Source: Streptomyces sp. HUAS ZL42 (GTDB lineage: Bacteria; Actinomycetota; Actinomycetes; Streptomycetales; Streptomycetaceae). Taken from it: 64,000 bases of DNA. The position numbers and the translations under genes are program-made. How positions within the stretch are numbered: the first letter of the stretch is position 1; each line of letters starts with the position of its first letter. Shown piece by piece: positions 25,751 to 35,089 of this stretch. The notes beneath the pieces were generated by a model. The model had not been told where the DNA came from. It searched no databases and saw nothing but the letters and a program-made list of their open reading frames with translations. The stretch is from positions 6,421,001 through 6,485,000 of the forward strand of contig NZ_CP160403.1 of NCBI RefSeq assembly GCF_040782645.1, written 5' to 3'.

Positions 25751-26914
25751 GCGCTGCGTGAAGGTACTGCGGTCGGGTGCGGCGTGCGGGGCGGCCAGGG
25801 GGAGTTGGCCGGCGCCGAGGATCAGAACCGCGGATGCGTCGCCGGTGAGGGTCGGCCCGTCGGTGGTTTATACGCTGAGCCCATGTGGCCTCACGAGGGT
25901 GCGCTGCGTGAAGGTACTGCGGTCGGGTGCGGCGTGCGGGGGCGGCCAGGGGGAGTTGGCCGGCGCCGAGGATCAGAACCGCGGATGCGTCGCCGGCGAG
26001 GTCCGCTGTGCCCGCTGGCGCGGATGGGGCGGCTGGTGATGCGCCGAGGCCGGGGCCGCGGCGCCGCAGTCGGTGAGGGGCCTCCGGGCGGCGGTTTGCA
26101 CGTCGACGCCTGCGGCGTCGTGCGCCTCCACCGCCGGCAACCATGTGGTCGGCCGGCGCGCCCAGGGGCGCTGGTGAGGCGCGGTGACGGCGCCGAGCGC
26201 CAGGGCTGCGAAGCAGCAAGTCGGTGAGAGCCCCCTGCGTACCCGGCTGCTTGAAGCCGTTCAGTGGTCTGCTCCGCGGGCCGTGCGGACAGGGGCCGCT
26301 GGTGATGCGCCGACGGCCGGGACTACGGCACCCGCAGCCGATGAAAGCCCCTGGCCGGTGCTTCACACCCCACCGCCCTCCGCCTGGGGTCGTTCGGCGG
26401 CCTGTTGTGTTGTTCGGCGTGTCCGGGGCTGCTGGTGAGGGTTCCGAGGGCCGGGGGGTTGGTCCCGCGGTACGAGGGGGTTCCCGGTCGGTGTTTCACG
26501 CCCTGGCGCCGCCGCCTTTCGTACCTCTGCTGCTTGGGGTCGTTCGGGGTGTCCGGGGGCTGCTGGTGAGGGTTCCGAGGGCCGGGGGGTTGGTCCCGCG
26601 GTACGAGGGGGTTCCCGGTCGGTGTTTCACGCCCTGGCGCCCGCCGCCTCCCGTACGTCCGCCGCCCGGAGTCGTTCGGCGGTCTGTTGGGCTGTTCGGG
26701 GCGTCCGGGGCTGCTGGTGAGGGTGCCGAGGGCCGGGGCCTTGGTCCCGCGGCGCGAGGGGGTTCCCGGTCGGTGTTTCACGCCCTGGCGCCCGCCGCCT
26801 CCCGTACCTCCGCCGCCCGGAGTCGTTCGGCGGTCTGTTGGGCTGTTCGGCGTGCCCAGGGGCCGCTGGTCAGGGCGCCCAGGATCAGGACCGCGGCGCC
26901 GCAGGCGGTGAGGA
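25751..26914. repeat. Degenerate tandem array derived from the 3' end of the MFS gene
   Basis: About nine diverged copies of one block fill this otherwise gene-free stretch. The common element, GCTGGT or a close variant followed by GAGG/GCGCC, falls at 25804, 25954, 26032, 26170, 26298, 26431, 26561, 26713 and 26865, so the period is mostly 128-152 bases. The copy at 26865 is the coding 3' end of the MFS gene itself (last helix and tail). Copies at 25751-25845 and 25901-25996 are nearly identical over 95 bases. TCGGTGTTTCACGCCCTGGC, the stop-codon region of the gene, recurs at 26489, 26620 and 26771. No other gene is seen here. Confidence 0.75.
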
Positions 26915-28223
26915 TCCACCAGGCGGGGACGGCGGCGGAGACGAACGCGGCCTTGTACGACGACGAGCCCACGCCCGCCGCCAGCACCGCGCCGATCACC
27001 GCGACGCCGAGGGTCTGGCCCAGTTGGCGGCTGGTGGAGGCGACTGCGGCGGCGACGCCGGCCTGGGTGCGGGGCATGCCCGAGACGGCCGTGTTGGTGA
27101 CGGGGGCGTTGACGAAGCCGAAGCCGACGCCGAAGAGGGCGTAGCCGATGAAGAGGGTGACGTCGGACGTCTCGGCGTCGAAGACGGCGAACAGGGCGCT
27201 GCTCGCGGTCATCGCGACGCCCGCGATCAGCAGGGGCAGGCGCGGGCCCCGGGCTCCGACCAGGCGGCCGGCGAGCGGGGCGCACAGGAACGTAGGGACC
27301 GCCATCGGGAGCATCCACAGACCCGCGTGCAGGGCGTTCAGACCACGCACGTTCTGCAGGTAGAGCGTGGACAGGAACAGGAAGCCGCCCAGCGCCGCGA
27401 ACGCGCTGATCGCGATCACCGTGGCCCCGCTGAACGGTGCCGAGCGGAAGAAGCGCAGGTCGATGAGGGGTTCGTCGCGGCGGGGTTCGTACCTGAGGAG
27501 CGCGAGCAGCGCCACGACCGCCACGGTCGCGAAGGGCAGGATCGTCGTGAAGCCCGACTCCGGCGCCTCGATGATCGCGTACGTCAGGGAGCCGAACAGC
27601 GCGATCACCAGGACCTGTCCGACCGGGTCGGGGCGGCGGGCCTTCGGTGCGCGGGACTCGGGGACGTACCGCAGGGTGAGCAGGAGCGCGGCGAGGCCCA
27701 CCGGCAGGTTGATCCAGAAGATCGAGCGCCACCCGACCGACTCCACCAGCAGGCCACCCACCAGCGGACCCGCGGCCATGGATATGCCGACCACCGCTCC
27801 CCAGACGCCGATGGCCCTCGCCCGCTCGCGCGGCTCGGTGAACGTGTTGGTGATGATCGACATCGCGACCGGGTTCAGCATCGAACCGCCGACCGCCTGC
27901 ACCATGCGGAAGGCGACCAGCAGGTCCAGGTTCGGCGCGAGCGAGCACAGCACCGAGCCCGCGGTGAAGACGATCAGGCCGCTCATGAAGACGCGCTTGC
28001 GGCCGACGCGGTCGGCCGTGGAGCCCGCGAGCATCAGCAGCGAGGCGAGCACCAGCGTGTACGCGTCGATCGTCCACTGCAGACCCGACGTACTCGCGTG
28101 CAGCTCGCGCTGCATCGCGGGCAGCGCCACGTTCAGGACGGTGACGTCGAGGCTGACGATCAGCAGGCTCATGCAGCAGATCGCGAGGACGAGCAGACGT
28201 CGGCGGTGACTGAGCTCGGGCAT
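26778..28223 (-). CDS. MFS drug-efflux transporter (DHA2, 14-helix type)
   Basis: A 481-residue proton-driven exporter of the EmrB/QacA group. Motif A is visible as GSTADRVGRKRVF (about residues 66-78), with LDVTVLNVALPAMQRELHAS at helix 1 and the motif C region GAVVGISMAAGPLVGGLLVE. Fourteen hydrophobic segments fit the length. Its substrate is unknown. The last ~45 codons and the stop region are duplicated repeatedly downstream (25751-26777). An AT-rich stretch TAACTAATTATTTTC lies just upstream of the start, in the shared region with divergent dusB, and may hold its promoter or operator. Confidence 0.9.
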   Translation of the reverse strand: MPELSHRRRLLVLAICCMSLLIVSLDVTVLNVALPAMQRELHASTSGLQWTIDAYTLVLASLLMLAGSTADRVGRKRVFMSGLIVFTAGSVLCSLAPNLDLLVAFRMVQAVGGSMLNPVAMSIITNTFTEPRERARAIGVWGAVVGISMAAGPLVGGLLVESVGWRSIFWINLPVGLAALLLTLRYVPESRAPKARRPDPVGQVLVIALFGSLTYAIIEAPESGFTTILPFATVAVVALLALLRYEPRRDEPLIDLRFFRSAPFSGATVIAISAFAALGGFLFLSTLYLQNVRGLNALHAGLWMLPMAVPTFLCAPLAGRLVGARGPRLPLLIAGVAMTASSALFAVFDAETSDVTLFIGYALFGVGFGFVNAPVTNTAVSGMPRTQAGVAAAVASTSRQLGQTLGVAVIGAVLAAGVGSSSYKAAFVSAAVPAWWILTACGAAVLILGALTSGPWARRTAQQTAERLRAAEVREAAGARA

Positions 28224-28287
28224 GTGTGGATAGTACGCCTAACTAATTATTTTCGCCGCACCCCGTCCGGTACGTGAGAATGGGTGG

Positions 28288-29427
28288 ATGCCCGCGACCC
28301 CCTCGCTGCTCCGGATCGGCCCGCACACCGTCCAGCCGCCCGTCGTCCTGGCCCCCATGGCCGGGATCACCAACGCGCCCTTCCGCACCCTGTGCAGAGA
28401 GTTCAGCAGTGGCAAGGGCCTCTTCGTGAGCGAGATGATCACGACCCGGGCGCTGGTCGAGCGCAACGAGAAGACCATGCAGCTGATCCAGTTCGACGCG
28501 AGCGAGCAGCCGCGCTCGATCCAGCTGTACGGCGTCGACCCGGCGACCGTCGGCAAGGCCGTCCGCATGATCGCGGAGGAGGACCTCGCCGACCACATCG
28601 ACCTGAACTTCGGCTGCCCGGTGCCGAAGGTGACCAGGAAGGGCGGCGGTTCCGCCCTCCCGTACAAGCGCAACCTGCTGCGGGCGATCCTGCGCGAGGC
28701 GGTGTCGGGCGCCGGTGACCTCCCGGTGACCATGAAGATGCGCAAGGGCATCGACGACGACCACATCACCTACCTCGACGCCGGGCGCATCGCCGTCGAG
28801 GAGGGCGTCACGGCCATCGCCCTGCACGGCCGTACGGCCGCCCAGCACTACGGCGGCACGGCCGACTGGGACGCGATCGCCCGGCTGAAGGAGCACGTGC
28901 CGGAGATCCCCGTGCTCGGCAACGGCGACATCTGGTCCGCCGAGGACGCGCTGCGGATGGTGCGGGAGACGGGGTGCGACGGGGTCGTGGTCGGGCGCGG
29001 GTGCCTGGGCCGGCCGTGGCTGTTCGCGGACCTGGTGGCGGCCTTCGAAGGCCGTACGGACTTCGTGCGTCCCACCCTCCGCGAGGTCGCCGACGTCATG
29101 GTCCGCCACGCCACCCTGCTCGGCGAGTGGATCGGCGACGAGTCCCGCGGGGTCATCGACTTCCGCAAGCACGTGGCCTGGTACCTCAAGGGCTTCGCGG
29201 TCGGCTCCGAGATGCGCAAGCGGCTGGCGATCACGTCCACCCTCGAGGACCTCCGCGCCGGACTCGACGAACTGGACCTCGACCAGCCCTGGCCCGCCGG
29301 TGCCGACGGGCCCCGCGGCCGTACGTCCGGCAACAACCGTGTGGTGCTGCCGGACGGCTGGCTGAAGGACCCGTACGACTGCGCGGGCGTCGGCGAGGAC
29401 GCGGAGCTGGACACGTCGGGCGGTTGA
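28288..29427 (+). CDS. dusB: tRNA-dihydrouridine synthase (DusB)
   Basis: A 379-residue FMN enzyme that reduces uridine to dihydrouridine in the D-loop of tRNAs. The TIM-barrel N-terminus PVVLAPMAGITNAPFRTLC, the active-site segment HIDLNFGCPVPKVTRKGGGSAL with the catalytic Cys (about residue 112), and the FMN-phosphate loop NGDIWSAEDALRMV are all present. The C-terminal helical domain contains FRKHVAWYLKGF. Length is normal. It is divergent from the MFS gene and convergent with the sulfatase gene, whose stop abuts its own. Confidence 0.93.
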   Translation: MPATPSLLRIGPHTVQPPVVLAPMAGITNAPFRTLCREFSSGKGLFVSEMITTRALVERNEKTMQLIQFDASEQPRSIQLYGVDPATVGKAVRMIAEEDLADHIDLNFGCPVPKVTRKGGGSALPYKRNLLRAILREAVSGAGDLPVTMKMRKGIDDDHITYLDAGRIAVEEGVTAIALHGRTAAQHYGGTADWDAIARLKEHVPEIPVLGNGDIWSAEDALRMVRETGCDGVVVGRGCLGRPWLFADLVAAFEGRTDFVRPTLREVADVMVRHATLLGEWIGDESRGVIDFRKHVAWYLKGFAVGSEMRKRLAITSTLEDLRAGLDELDLDQPWPAGADGPRGRTSGNNRVVLPDGWLKDPYDCAGVGEDAELDTSGG

Positions 29428-31440
29428 TCAGCCCGACGGGTGCGGAGTGGACCCGTACGCCGTCAGGAAGCGGTCGCGGAAGGAACTCATCTTCCAGACC
29501 GGGGCGTTGTGGGCCGGCCTGAGGCCGTCCGTCCAGTTCCACCCGGCGATCTTGTCGAGGACCTTCGGGTCCTTGGCGACGATCGAGATGGGCACGTCAC
29601 GGCTGGCGTGGTTGCCGCTGACCCGGGAGATGGGCTGGTGGTCGCCGAGGAAGACCAGGACGGTGTCGTCGCTGCCGTAGCGCTCCAGCCACTGGGTGAG
29701 GGCGGTCACCGAGTACTCGACGGACCTGCCGTACTCCTGCCGCGACTTCGTGGTGTCGGCGATGACGTCCTCGGCCTTGTGTCCGGCCTGCTCGATGCCG
29801 GCGAACACCGAACCGTCACCCAGTTCGTCCCAGCCGACCATCCTCGGGATCGGCGCCCAGGGCTGGTGGCTGGAGGTCAGGATGATCTCCGACATCAGCG
29901 GCTTGTCGCGCGTCCTGCCGTGCTCCAGACGCTGGAAGGCCTCCAGCGCGTACTGGTCGGGCATGGTCGACCAGCTGAACTTCGGGCCCCGGTAGCCCAT
30001 CTCGAAGGCGTTGTAGACCTTGTCCAGGCCGTAGTACTTCTGCTCCGGCCAGGCCTTCTGCACCCCGGGCATCACGCCGACCGTGTCCCAGGCGCCCGTC
30101 TTCTGGAAGATCTTGGTGAGGCTGAGATGGTCGCTGGACATGACCGTGCGGTAGCGCTGCTGGTTGTCGATCCACAGTCCCGACAGGGTGGTGGAGTGGC
30201 CGAGCCAGCTGCTGCCGCCGTAGGTCGCCGACGTCAGCCAGCCGCTCTTGGCGTGGAAGCCGGCCTTCTCCAGCGACCGCGTGCTCGCGGCGAGCGTCCT
30301 GTCGACGCCGGGCGCCATGACCGGGTCCTCGATCGCGCTGCGGCCGTAGCTCTCGATGAACGTGAGGATCACGTCCTTGCCGCGCAGATCGGGCACCAGC
30401 TGGGCGGCGGGCGTGTTGCCGAAGGTGTCCCTCCCGGCCTCCTTCCCGAACGCCGCCTCGTCCCGCAGGGTGTCCCGGATCGTCCGCGCCTGGACCTTCA
30501 GGGCGCCGGCCGTGTGCTGGGAGGCGATCGGGACGCCGGCGATCTGGAGGTTGAGGGCGGTGCAGGTGATCCAGACCGTGCCGACGATCAGTGTGGCCCT
30601 CGACGCCCCGGCCCGGTGGCGGGCCAGCAGGTTGCCGAGCCGGACCGTGGCCAGCGCCACCAGGACGATCAGGAGGACGACGAGGGCGACGGCGCCCACG
30701 GTGATGCCGAGCGTGGCCGCCTCGCCGAGGGAGTCCTTCAGGTACGACTGGGCGTCGTCGAGCAGACCCCAGTCCAGGACGACGTTGAACGGCCGGCCGA
30801 GGTAGTCCCAGAAACCCATGTCCAGGACGTTCAGCAGGGTCATCGCACCGAGCAGCGCACCGGCGAACGCCGAGACGGCGATCCGCGCCCGGCGCGGCAG
30901 GCTGAGCAGCACGACCGCACCCATGACCGCCTCGGCGGGCAGCCGCATGAACGCGACGGGCTTCAGGGCGGCGAGCGTGTTCGGTACCTGCAGACAGACG
31001 AAGACGAGGAGGGCGCAGAGGAGGGTGGTGGCGAAGTAGAGGACACGGGCGGCCCCGGGGTGCCGGGTCCGCCAGCCGTACCAGGGCAGCCACCGCAGGA
31101 AACCCGACCGCTTACCGGGCTCGGCCCCGGGCTCCGGCTCGGCGGACACCGCCTCGGGTGCGTCCTCTTCGGCCGGTACGGCTTCGGCCTCTTCGGCCAG
31201 GGCCTCGGGAGCGACCTCCGGCTCGGCGTCCTCGGCCGGCGCCGCACCGGCCGAGGTCGCCTCCCCCTCGATCACATCCGTCCCGCTCTTCGCCGTCGAA
31301 ACCGCTTCCGTGGTCTCCTCGGAACCGTCCTCGTCCACCGCGCCGGAACCGCCCGTTCCACTGGCGTCCGGCGGCAGAACCTCGTCCTCGACCACCCCGG
31401 CCCTTCCCGGTGACTGGCGTGTACTGGTGTGCTGGGGCAA
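29428..31440 (-). CDS. LTA-synthase-like membrane sulfatase/phosphoglycerol transferase
   Basis: About 670 residues. A long acidic, Pro/Glu/Ala-rich cytoplasmic N-terminus is followed by five membrane helices and an extracellular sulfatase-fold domain. Metal and nucleophile residues typical of LtaS-like enzymes are visible: ILTFIESYGR with the metal Glu, GWLTSATYGGSSWLGHSTTL holding the Thr/Ser nucleophile, and VFLGDHQP with the metal Asp-His. Relatives transfer phosphoglycerol or similar groups to surface polymers. Start is uncertain: TTG at 31440 has GGAAGGA six bases before it; an in-frame ATG at 31509 has weaker support. It is downstream of the glycosidase pair on the same strand. Confidence 0.82.
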   Translation of the reverse strand: MPQHTSTRQSPGRAGVVEDEVLPPDASGTGGSGAVDEDGSEETTEAVSTAKSGTDVIEGEATSAGAAPAEDAEPEVAPEALAEEAEAVPAEEDAPEAVSAEPEPGAEPGKRSGFLRWLPWYGWRTRHPGAARVLYFATTLLCALLVFVCLQVPNTLAALKPVAFMRLPAEAVMGAVVLLSLPRRARIAVSAFAGALLGAMTLLNVLDMGFWDYLGRPFNVVLDWGLLDDAQSYLKDSLGEAATLGITVGAVALVVLLIVLVALATVRLGNLLARHRAGASRATLIVGTVWITCTALNLQIAGVPIASQHTAGALKVQARTIRDTLRDEAAFGKEAGRDTFGNTPAAQLVPDLRGKDVILTFIESYGRSAIEDPVMAPGVDRTLAASTRSLEKAGFHAKSGWLTSATYGGSSWLGHSTTLSGLWIDNQQRYRTVMSSDHLSLTKIFQKTGAWDTVGVMPGVQKAWPEQKYYGLDKVYNAFEMGYRGPKFSWSTMPDQYALEAFQRLEHGRTRDKPLMSEIILTSSHQPWAPIPRMVGWDELGDGSVFAGIEQAGHKAEDVIADTTKSRQEYGRSVEYSVTALTQWLERYGSDDTVLVFLGDHQPISRVSGNHASRDVPISIVAKDPKVLDKIAGWNWTDGLRPAHNAPVWKMSSFRDRFLTAYGSTPHPSG

Positions 31441-31583
31441 CGGAGGTCCTTCCGTGCGTGACCCTGACGGAGTGGCGGGCCACGTCGGGGAGGTTCGGCC
31501 CGCCATCATCCCGTACGGGCCGCCTCCCGCGCCTGTTCACGGAACTGGGCAAACACCGGGCAAACGCCTCGTCAACACTCTCG

Positions 31584-33521
31584 CTACGCCCCTCCGACCG
31601 CCGTGAGCAGGGCCAGCGGAGCCGCCGCCGACCTCGACTCGCGTACGCACGCGTGCGGGTACGGCACCGGCTCCCCGTGCGTCTCACGGCCGTATCCCGC
31701 GAGCACCTCCGGCAGCCGGTGTCCCGTGGCCGTCGCCGCGTCGACGAGACCGTGGGCGACCGTGCGGGCCTCGTCGTGCAGGCCGTAGCGGGCGAGTCCC
31801 AGCGTGATCAGCGCGTTGTCGTGCGGCCAGACCGAACCCCGGTGGTACGACAGCGGGTGGTACGCCGGCTGCCCGGCCGCCAGTGTGCGCACGCCCCAGC
31901 CCGAGAAGAAGTCCGGTTCCAGCAGACGGCGGCCGACGACCTTGCCGTACTCCTTGTCGAGGAGCCCGGACCACAGCAGATGCCCGGCGTCCGACGCCAG
32001 CGCGTCCACCTGGCGGCCGTTACCGTCCAGCGCGAGCGCCGGGAAGGAGTGCTCCGGCATCCAGAAGTCCCGCTGGAAGCGGTCGCGCAGATCTCCGGCC
32101 GCCTGTTCGAGGAGGGCCGCGTAGACCTCGTCCTGCCACACCGTGCGCGAGATCCACGCCGTGCGCCGCAGCGCGTCGTACGCGTACCCCTGGGCTCCCG
32201 CCGCCATCACCGGGCCGGCCGGGCGGGTGCCGTCGGCCGAGCAGATCGCGCCGGGGGAGTCCTTCCAGTTCTGGTTGGCGAGGCCGCCCTGGTCGGCGCG
32301 GTAGAGCAGGTAGCCGCGCGAGGTCAGCCCGCCGTGGTCGAGCATCCAGCCGATCGCCGCGCGGGCGTTGGGTTCGAGACGGCGGGCCAGGGCCGTGTCG
32401 CCGGTCTGCTCGACGTACGCGCCGAGCAGCACCAGGAACAGCGGGGTCGCGTCCACAGAGCCGTAGTACCGCCCGTACGGCACCTGCCCGAAGTGCGCCA
32501 GCTCGCCGTGCCGCACCTCGTGCACGATCTTGCCGGGCTGGGCCACCGACTCCGTGCCGGTCTCGGTCGCCTGGACCGCGGCCAGCGCGGCGAGCGTGGC
32601 GGCGGCCGGCCGGGGCCGGTAGGGGAGGGCGAACAGCGACGTCAGGAGCGCGTCGCGGCCCAGCAGGGTCAGGAACCACGGAGCCCCCGCCGCCGGTACG
32701 CGCAGTTCCTCGCCGTCCGGCCCGGTCGCCGGGACCTGGAGCGAGGCGAGGTCGGCCAGGCCCCGCGCACAGGCCGCAGCCAGCTCGGGCCAGCCCGTAG
32801 GGAAGGCCACGCCCTCCACGAACTCGCCCTCGGCGGCGATGAGTTGATCGTTGAGGGCGGCCGGGGAGCGCGGGACCCGCAGGGCGCGCTTCTCGCCGTG
32901 CGGGCGCGCCATCACCCGCAGCGTCAGCTCCGCCGTGCCGTGCGGTTCGAGGTCCAGGGTCCAGACGAGACGACGGGCACCGGTGCCGGTCTCCTCGACG
33001 CCGTCCGGAGCGGGCTCGGCCGTCACCGTCGTACAGGAGCGCCACTCACCGCGCTGGTACGTGAACTCCACGCCGCTGTCCAGGACCTGGCGGGAGCGGA
33101 CGGCGCCGATCTTGGCGTATGTGCGGTGGTCGGAGCGCAGTTCGAACTGGTCGGTGAAGTCGGCGTCCGCGGTGACCGCCAGGCGGACCGTCGTCGGCAC
33201 CGGCCGGTTGCTGGTCACCCGCAGCGACTCCACGAACGAGCCGTCGCCGACGGCCTGTTCACGGAAGAGCGTGTAGGCGGGCGGCTCGTTGCGCCCGCCG
33301 CGCGGGACGAGGACGCAGCGCGCGGTGTCCCCGTCCGCGACCGGTGTGAGCGTCTCGGGCACGGCCCCGTCGACCGTCAGCTGCCAACGGCTCAGATGCC
33401 GTGCGTCGCGTACGAATAACCCAGCAGGGGAGCCGCCGCCCCGCACGCCGCTGATGTCCCCGCTGTCGCCCACGGCGGCGAACGTCCCGCCGTACACGAG
33501 CAGATGATGCCGGTCCGTCAT
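31584..33521 (-). CDS. Amylo-alpha-1,6-glucosidase-like protein (glycogen debranching N-domain)
   Basis: A 645-residue cytosolic protein. The N-terminal beta-sandwich begins LLVYGGTFAAVGDSGDISG and includes GLFVRDARHLSRWQLTVDG, the mark of the N-terminal glycogen-debranching domain. The C-terminal (alpha/alpha)6 domain has GAPWFLTLLGRDALLTSLFA, YYGSVDATPLFLVLLGAY, QNWKDSPGAI and YHRGSVWPHDNALITLGLARYG, where the acidic residues likely act in glycoside hydrolysis. Alpha-glucan or oligosaccharide is the probable substrate, but this group is often named only tentatively. Its start overlaps the stop of the second hydrolase (ATGA), so the two are translated together under the divergent ROK regulator. 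Confidence 0.85.
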   Translation of the reverse strand: MTDRHHLLVYGGTFAAVGDSGDISGVRGGGSPAGLFVRDARHLSRWQLTVDGAVPETLTPVADGDTARCVLVPRGGRNEPPAYTLFREQAVGDGSFVESLRVTSNRPVPTTVRLAVTADADFTDQFELRSDHRTYAKIGAVRSRQVLDSGVEFTYQRGEWRSCTTVTAEPAPDGVEETGTGARRLVWTLDLEPHGTAELTLRVMARPHGEKRALRVPRSPAALNDQLIAAEGEFVEGVAFPTGWPELAAACARGLADLASLQVPATGPDGEELRVPAAGAPWFLTLLGRDALLTSLFALPYRPRPAAATLAALAAVQATETGTESVAQPGKIVHEVRHGELAHFGQVPYGRYYGSVDATPLFLVLLGAYVEQTGDTALARRLEPNARAAIGWMLDHGGLTSRGYLLYRADQGGLANQNWKDSPGAICSADGTRPAGPVMAAGAQGYAYDALRRTAWISRTVWQDEVYAALLEQAAGDLRDRFQRDFWMPEHSFPALALDGNGRQVDALASDAGHLLWSGLLDKEYGKVVGRRLLEPDFFSGWGVRTLAAGQPAYHPLSYHRGSVWPHDNALITLGLARYGLHDEARTVAHGLVDAATATGHRLPEVLAGYGRETHGEPVPYPHACVRESRSAAAPLALLTAVGGA

Positions 33522-34969
33522 CCCCGGTCGCCTCCTTTGACGCCCTGGTCATTCCTGTCGAATGTGCGGATGCCCATGGGGGACACGCCGTGTCCGGGGC
33601 CCGTGTGCAGCAGGTCGAGCGTGAGCGCGGCGGTCCAGCTGAAGCCGGTCGCGCCGCAGGCCTCGCCGGTGTACGGGTCGACGTACTCCGCGAAGTCGGA
33701 GGTGTCGGCGATGTCCAGGGCGGCGTCCCGCAGCGCGTCGGCCCGGTCCTGCTCGCCGTGCGTCCGCAGCCCGCGCTCCAGCAGCCACGCCGTGTTGAAC
33801 CACGCGGGGCCGCGCCAGTAGCGGTGCGGGTCGAAGGCCTCGCCGAGGAGGTCGTAACTCGGCACGAGCCGGGTCGTCACGCCGAGCCCGAAGTGCGCCG
33901 AGCCCGCGGTCCGTACGACGGCGGAGGCGATGTCCCGCGGAAGCGTGGGCAGCAGCAGCGGGACCAGGCCGGAGACACTGCGCTCGGGGATCGGCTCCCC
34001 GCCCGGCCGCACGCTCCGCACGTCCCGGCAGAAGAACATCCCCTCCGCCGGATCCCACAGCCGCTCGATCAGCGCCGCCGTCAGCCGTTCCGCGCGCGCG
34101 TGCCGCGCGGTGCCCGTCGCCCCCAGCTCCTGCGCGATGCGGGCCAGCGCGTGCTCGGAGGCGATCAGCAGGGCGTTGAACGAAGGGTCCTCGACGGCGA
34201 ACTCGCCGGCTCCGTCCCGGTACTCCCCGTCCCGGTAGTCCGTCGCCAGCCGCACGTACCGCCCGTAGTCCAGATCCGTCGGCCGGTCCTCCGCCGCCCC
34301 GTGGTCGAGGTCGGCGCGCCGGAAGGAGCGGGCCGGGGCGGGCGCGACGCGGGACAGCGGGGCGTCCCAGCAGGGGCTGTTGTCCATACCCTGTTCCCAG
34401 GGGTGCACGACGGACGCCAGCCCGCCCCCGCCCAGGTCCCGCCGGTGCAGCAGATAGCGGTGCCAGGCGGCCAGCCGGGGATACACCCGGGTGAGGAAGC
34501 CGCGTGCCCGCGACAGACCCGGGTCCGCGCAGTGCACCAGCCATGCGGCCAGCGCGTGCACCGGTGGCTGCACGATGCCCGAGGTCTGTACGGTGCGCGG
34601 GGCGCCCGCAGCGCGCCCCGCGGTCGAGGAGCGCCAGAAGTCGGGGCTCGGGAAGTACGCGTCGAGCGGCACGGAGGGGTTGAAGACGATGTGCGGGATG
34701 CGCCCGTCACCCCACTGGGCGTCGAGCAGCGTCTCCAGCTCCGTCTGTGCCCGCAGCGGCGAGACGTGCCGCAGGCCGATCGCGGTGAACGCCGAGTCCC
34801 AGGACCACTGGTGCGGATACAGGCCGCGCGAGGGCACCGTCGAGGTTCCCGTCCAGTTGCCTTCGAGGACGTCCACGGCCCTGAAGTGCAGGGAGCCGGG
34901 CACCGGGGGCGGGTCGTATGCAATCTCACGCTTCGCAGCGGGTGCTGTGAGTTGGGCAGTGCGATCCAC
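33518..34969 (-). CDS. Trehalase/glucosidase-like (MGH1-type) glycoside hydrolase
   Basis: A 483-residue (alpha/alpha)6-barrel hydrolase of the GH63/GH37-like group. Key segments are SRGLYPHQWSWDSAFTAIGL (about residues 40-60), IPHIVFNPSVPLDAYFPSPD, SVVHPWEQGMDNSPCWD with an acidic candidate, DPSFNALLIASEHAL and RYWRGPAWFNTAWLLERGL, matching mannosylglycerate/glucosylglycerate hydrolase-type and trehalase-type proteins. Start: GTG at 34969 with GGGGAG eight bases upstream; the open frame further right is not coding. It heads the two-gene sugar operon and faces the ROK regulator, implying sugar-controlled expression. Confidence 0.85.
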   Translation of the reverse strand: MDRTAQLTAPAAKREIAYDPPPVPGSLHFRAVDVLEGNWTGTSTVPSRGLYPHQWSWDSAFTAIGLRHVSPLRAQTELETLLDAQWGDGRIPHIVFNPSVPLDAYFPSPDFWRSSTAGRAAGAPRTVQTSGIVQPPVHALAAWLVHCADPGLSRARGFLTRVYPRLAAWHRYLLHRRDLGGGGLASVVHPWEQGMDNSPCWDAPLSRVAPAPARSFRRADLDHGAAEDRPTDLDYGRYVRLATDYRDGEYRDGAGEFAVEDPSFNALLIASEHALARIAQELGATGTARHARAERLTAALIERLWDPAEGMFFCRDVRSVRPGGEPIPERSVSGLVPLLLPTLPRDIASAVVRTAGSAHFGLGVTTRLVPSYDLLGEAFDPHRYWRGPAWFNTAWLLERGLRTHGEQDRADALRDAALDIADTSDFAEYVDPYTGEACGATGFSWTAALTLDLLHTGPGHGVSPMGIRTFDRNDQGVKGGDRG

Positions 34970-35089
34970 TCGGGGCTCCCCGAAAGATGTCCGGCCGACC
35001 GGTTCGGTCGTGGCTACCGTAGGGTTACGTCTATTTAACACGCAAAACTCAATATGTAATGCAAGCTTGGGAAACACAAGGGGGTGCGC

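Noticed and set aside
25751..26777. CRISPR array
   Set aside because: The repeated blocks are 128-152 bases, diverged and without constant short repeats plus unique spacers; no cas genes are present.
26323..28077. Leftward frame running from inside the MFS gene through part of the repeat array
   Set aside because: It is out of frame with the transporter and consists of repeated Arg/Pro-rich units; a result of the array, not a protein-coding extension.
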